DNA of 14,284 nt from Paracoccaceae bacterium (lineage in GTDB: Bacteria; Pseudomonadota; Alphaproteobacteria; Rhodobacterales; Rhodobacteraceae): assembly GCA_003561595.1 (NCBI GenBank), contig PWWF01000200.1, positions 1 through 14,284 on the forward strand, written 5' to 3'. Below, piece after piece: positions 12,877 through 14,284 of the stretch. Every line of letters starts with the position of its first letter. Positions within the stretch are counted from its first letter, which is position 1. Under the pieces are notes generated by a model that had not been told where the DNA came from, searched no databases, and was given only the letters and a program-made list of their open reading frames with translations. Both the position numbers and the translations under genes were made by a program.

Positions 12877-14010
12877 ATGGACGGACCTGCGATTGCCGCT
12901 GATACCAGACCATGGCGCGACCCGGACGCGCGCCCCTTCATCTCGGTGCGGGATGTGGTCAAGACATTCGGGGATTTCACTGCCGTCTCTGACGTCGATC
13001 TGGATATCTACAAGGGCGAGCTGTTCTGCCTGCTGGGCGAATCGGGCTGCGGCAAATCCACCCTGCTGCGGATGCTGGCCGGGTTCGAGGTGCCGACAAA
13101 GGGCCGGATAGAGATTGACGGCGAGGATATGGCGCAGGTGCCGCCCGACCGGCGCCCGACCAACATGATGTTCCAGTCCTATGCGTTGTTTCCGCATATG
13201 ACGGTTGAAAAGAACGTGGCCTACGGTCTGCTGCGCGAGGGCGTGAAAAAACCCGAGGCCTATGCCCGCGCGCTGGACATGCTGCGGATGGTCAAGCTGG
13301 AAAAGCAGGCGCGGCGCAAGCCCGATCAGCTGTCGGGCGGGCAGCGCCAGCGGGTGGCGCTGGCCCGGTCGCTGGTCAAGCGGCCCAAGCTGTTGCTGCT
13401 GGATGAACCGCTGGGCGCGCTGGACAAGAAGCTGCGCGAGGAAACCCAGTTCGAACTGATCCGCATTCAGGAAACACTGGGTGTGACATTCATCGTGGTC
13501 ACCCATGATCAGGATGAGGCCATGACCCTGGCCACGCGGATCGGTGTGATGAAGGACGGCATGATCGAACAGATCGGAGAGCCGCGCGAGATTTACGAGA
13601 CGCCCAATTCGCGCTTTGTCGCGGATTTCATCGGCACGGTGAACCTGTTCGAGGGGCGGGTCGAGGCCGCGGCCCCCGACATGATGCGCATCGATACACC
13701 CGATCTGGGGCCGGTGCTGGTATCGCCGCAGACGGGGCTGTCGCGCGGCCAGCAGGTCTGGGCGGCGCTGCGGCCCGAACGGTTCTGGCTGACGCGCGAA
13801 AAGCCCGAGAATGCCCCCAATGCATGGCACGGCCATGTCGAGGAAATGGGCTATATCGGCCATATGTCGCATTACCGTATCCGGCTGGAAAGCGGCGTTC
13901 TGGTGCGCGCCAGCCAGTCCAACCGCCTGCGCGACGAGGATCCGATTTCCTGGGATGAGAAAGCCTGGGTGTCGGTCAATCCGGCGGCGTTCCGGGTGCT
14001 GACCCGATGA
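12877..14010 (+). CDS. potG: polyamine ABC transporter ATP-binding protein
   Basis: PotG is the ATPase that powers polyamine import on the cytoplasmic face of the inner membrane. The 377-aa protein has Walker A GESGCGKS (54-61), the Q-loop MMFQSYALFPHMTV (97-110), the ABC signature LSGGQRQRVALARS (152-165), Walker B LLLLDEPLGALD (172-183, Glu177 catalytic) and the switch His210 in VVTHDQDEAMTLATRI. A C-terminal TOBE-like regulatory domain follows (about 290-375, WAALRPERFWLTRE), as in the PotA/PotG/FbpC group. All catalytic motifs are intact. The N-terminal leader of about 20 residues before FISVRDVVKTFG is usual for PotG. A GTG at 12874 directly precedes the ATG; GGGGG sits 6 nt before the ATG and only 3 nt before the GTG, so I chose the ATG. 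Its stop codon overlaps the potH start in ATGA, indicating translational coupling. Confidence 0.95.
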   Translation: MDGPAIAADTRPWRDPDARPFISVRDVVKTFGDFTAVSDVDLDIYKGELFCLLGESGCGKSTLLRMLAGFEVPTKGRIEIDGEDMAQVPPDRRPTNMMFQSYALFPHMTVEKNVAYGLLREGVKKPEAYARALDMLRMVKLEKQARRKPDQLSGGQRQRVALARSLVKRPKLLLLDEPLGALDKKLREETQFELIRIQETLGVTFIVVTHDQDEAMTLATRIGVMKDGMIEQIGEPREIYETPNSRFVADFIGTVNLFEGRVEAAAPDMMRIDTPDLGPVLVSPQTGLSRGQQVWAALRPERFWLTREKPENAPNAWHGHVEEMGYIGHMSHYRIRLESGVLVRASQSNRLRDEDPISWDEKAWVSVNPAAFRVLTR

Positions 14011-14284
14011 ATGCGCTGACCCGCTCGGCCCCGTGGCGCGGCACGGCATGGGCCTTTGGCAAGCTGGGGTTTTCGGGCCGGTCGCTGGTCATCGCGATCC
14101 CGATGCTGTGGCTGGGGGTGTTCTTTCTTGCGCCGTTTTTCGTGCTGGGCCGCATTTCGCTGGCCGAGGCGATCATCGCGCGCCCGCCCTTCACGCCGCT
14201 GTTTGACCGCGCGCCTGACGGGTCGCTGGAGATTATTGCCAGCCTGGAGAATTATCGTTTCCTGCTGGAGGACGCGCTCTATCG
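14007..14284 (+). CDS. potH: polyamine ABC transporter permease, N-terminal part (truncated by window edge)
   Basis: Only the first 92 codons are in the window. The protein starts MNALTRSAPWRGTAWAFGKL, and the segment from about residue 27 to 50 (LVIAIPMLWLGVFFLAPFFV and onward) is a clear first transmembrane helix, followed by RISLAE, as in PotH/PotB permeases. The periplasmic stretch SLENYRFLLEDALY (79-92) is also typical of the family. PotH pairs with PotI to form the inner-membrane channel served by PotF and PotG. The ATG overlaps the potG stop codon by ATGA. A potI gene is expected downstream. No stop codon occurs before the edge, which is consistent with an intact gene. Confidence 0.9.
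   Translation, partial: MNALTRSAPWRGTAWAFGKLGFSGRSLVIAIPMLWLGVFFLAPFFVLGRISLAEAIIARPPFTPLFDRAPDGSLEIIASLENYRFLLEDALY

Noticed and set aside
11462..12913. 483-codon open frame on the minus strand
   Set aside because: Antisense to the end of qor and to all of potF, both strongly supported; its composition is that of a shadow frame.
12817..14049. 410-codon open frame on the minus strand
   Set aside because: Antisense to potG, which has every ABC ATPase motif; no coding signature of its own.

Overview
The window looks like ordinary chromosomal DNA from an alphaproteobacterium, most likely Rhodobacterales (Rhodobacteraceae/Roseobacteraceae). The reasons are the high G+C content with strong G/C third-position bias, a TrcR/DUF1013 cell-cycle regulator, a COQ9-family ubiquinone protein and a roseobacter-style branched-chain aminotransferase. 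I see no mobile element, rRNA, tRNA or CRISPR array. Placement below order level is not possible from this sequence alone.

Layout. (1) carB on the minus strand runs off the left edge; 759 of roughly 1,100 codons are visible. (2) A 228-bp divergent intergenic region holds a candidate carB promoter and a near-perfect 16-bp dyad. (3) A soluble GAF-PAS-HisKA-HATPase-REC hybrid histidine kinase is on the plus strand. It ends 7 nt from the stop codon of a convergent, secreted RNase T2-family gene. (4) Divergent from the RNase is trcR, followed by pheT (phenylalanyl-tRNA synthetase beta chain) on the same strand. A hairpin flanked by an 8-bp direct repeat lies between them. (5) After pheT comes a long two-tier hairpin whose loop is a perfect quadruplex motif on the opposite strand. 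(6) Then coq9, a class-IV (branched-chain type) aminotransferase and a zinc-free quinone oxidoreductase follow, all plus strand with 50-65 bp gaps. (7) The right end is a polyamine ABC transporter operon potF-potG-potH, cut by the window edge, with a 12-bp palindrome upstream and an attenuator-type hairpin between potF and potG.

How the genes work together. The functions are mostly housekeeping: pyrimidine/arginine precursor synthesis (carB), translation (pheT), cell-cycle transcription (trcR), ubiquinone biosynthesis (coq9), branched-chain amino acid metabolism, quinone/NADPH redox (qor) and polyamine import (pot). The potFGH order, the ATGA overlap of potG and potH, and the hairpin after potF fit one operon in which the binding protein is made in excess over the membrane complex.

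I found no clearly novel multi-gene system. The observations most worth following up are non-coding: the cruciform/quadruplex element after pheT, the repeat-flanked hairpin after trcR, the AT-rich motif before qor, and the two palindromes. In the proteins, the main ones are a Glu-to-Gln change in the RNase T2 active-site motif and an apparent tandem HTH duplication in TrcR.
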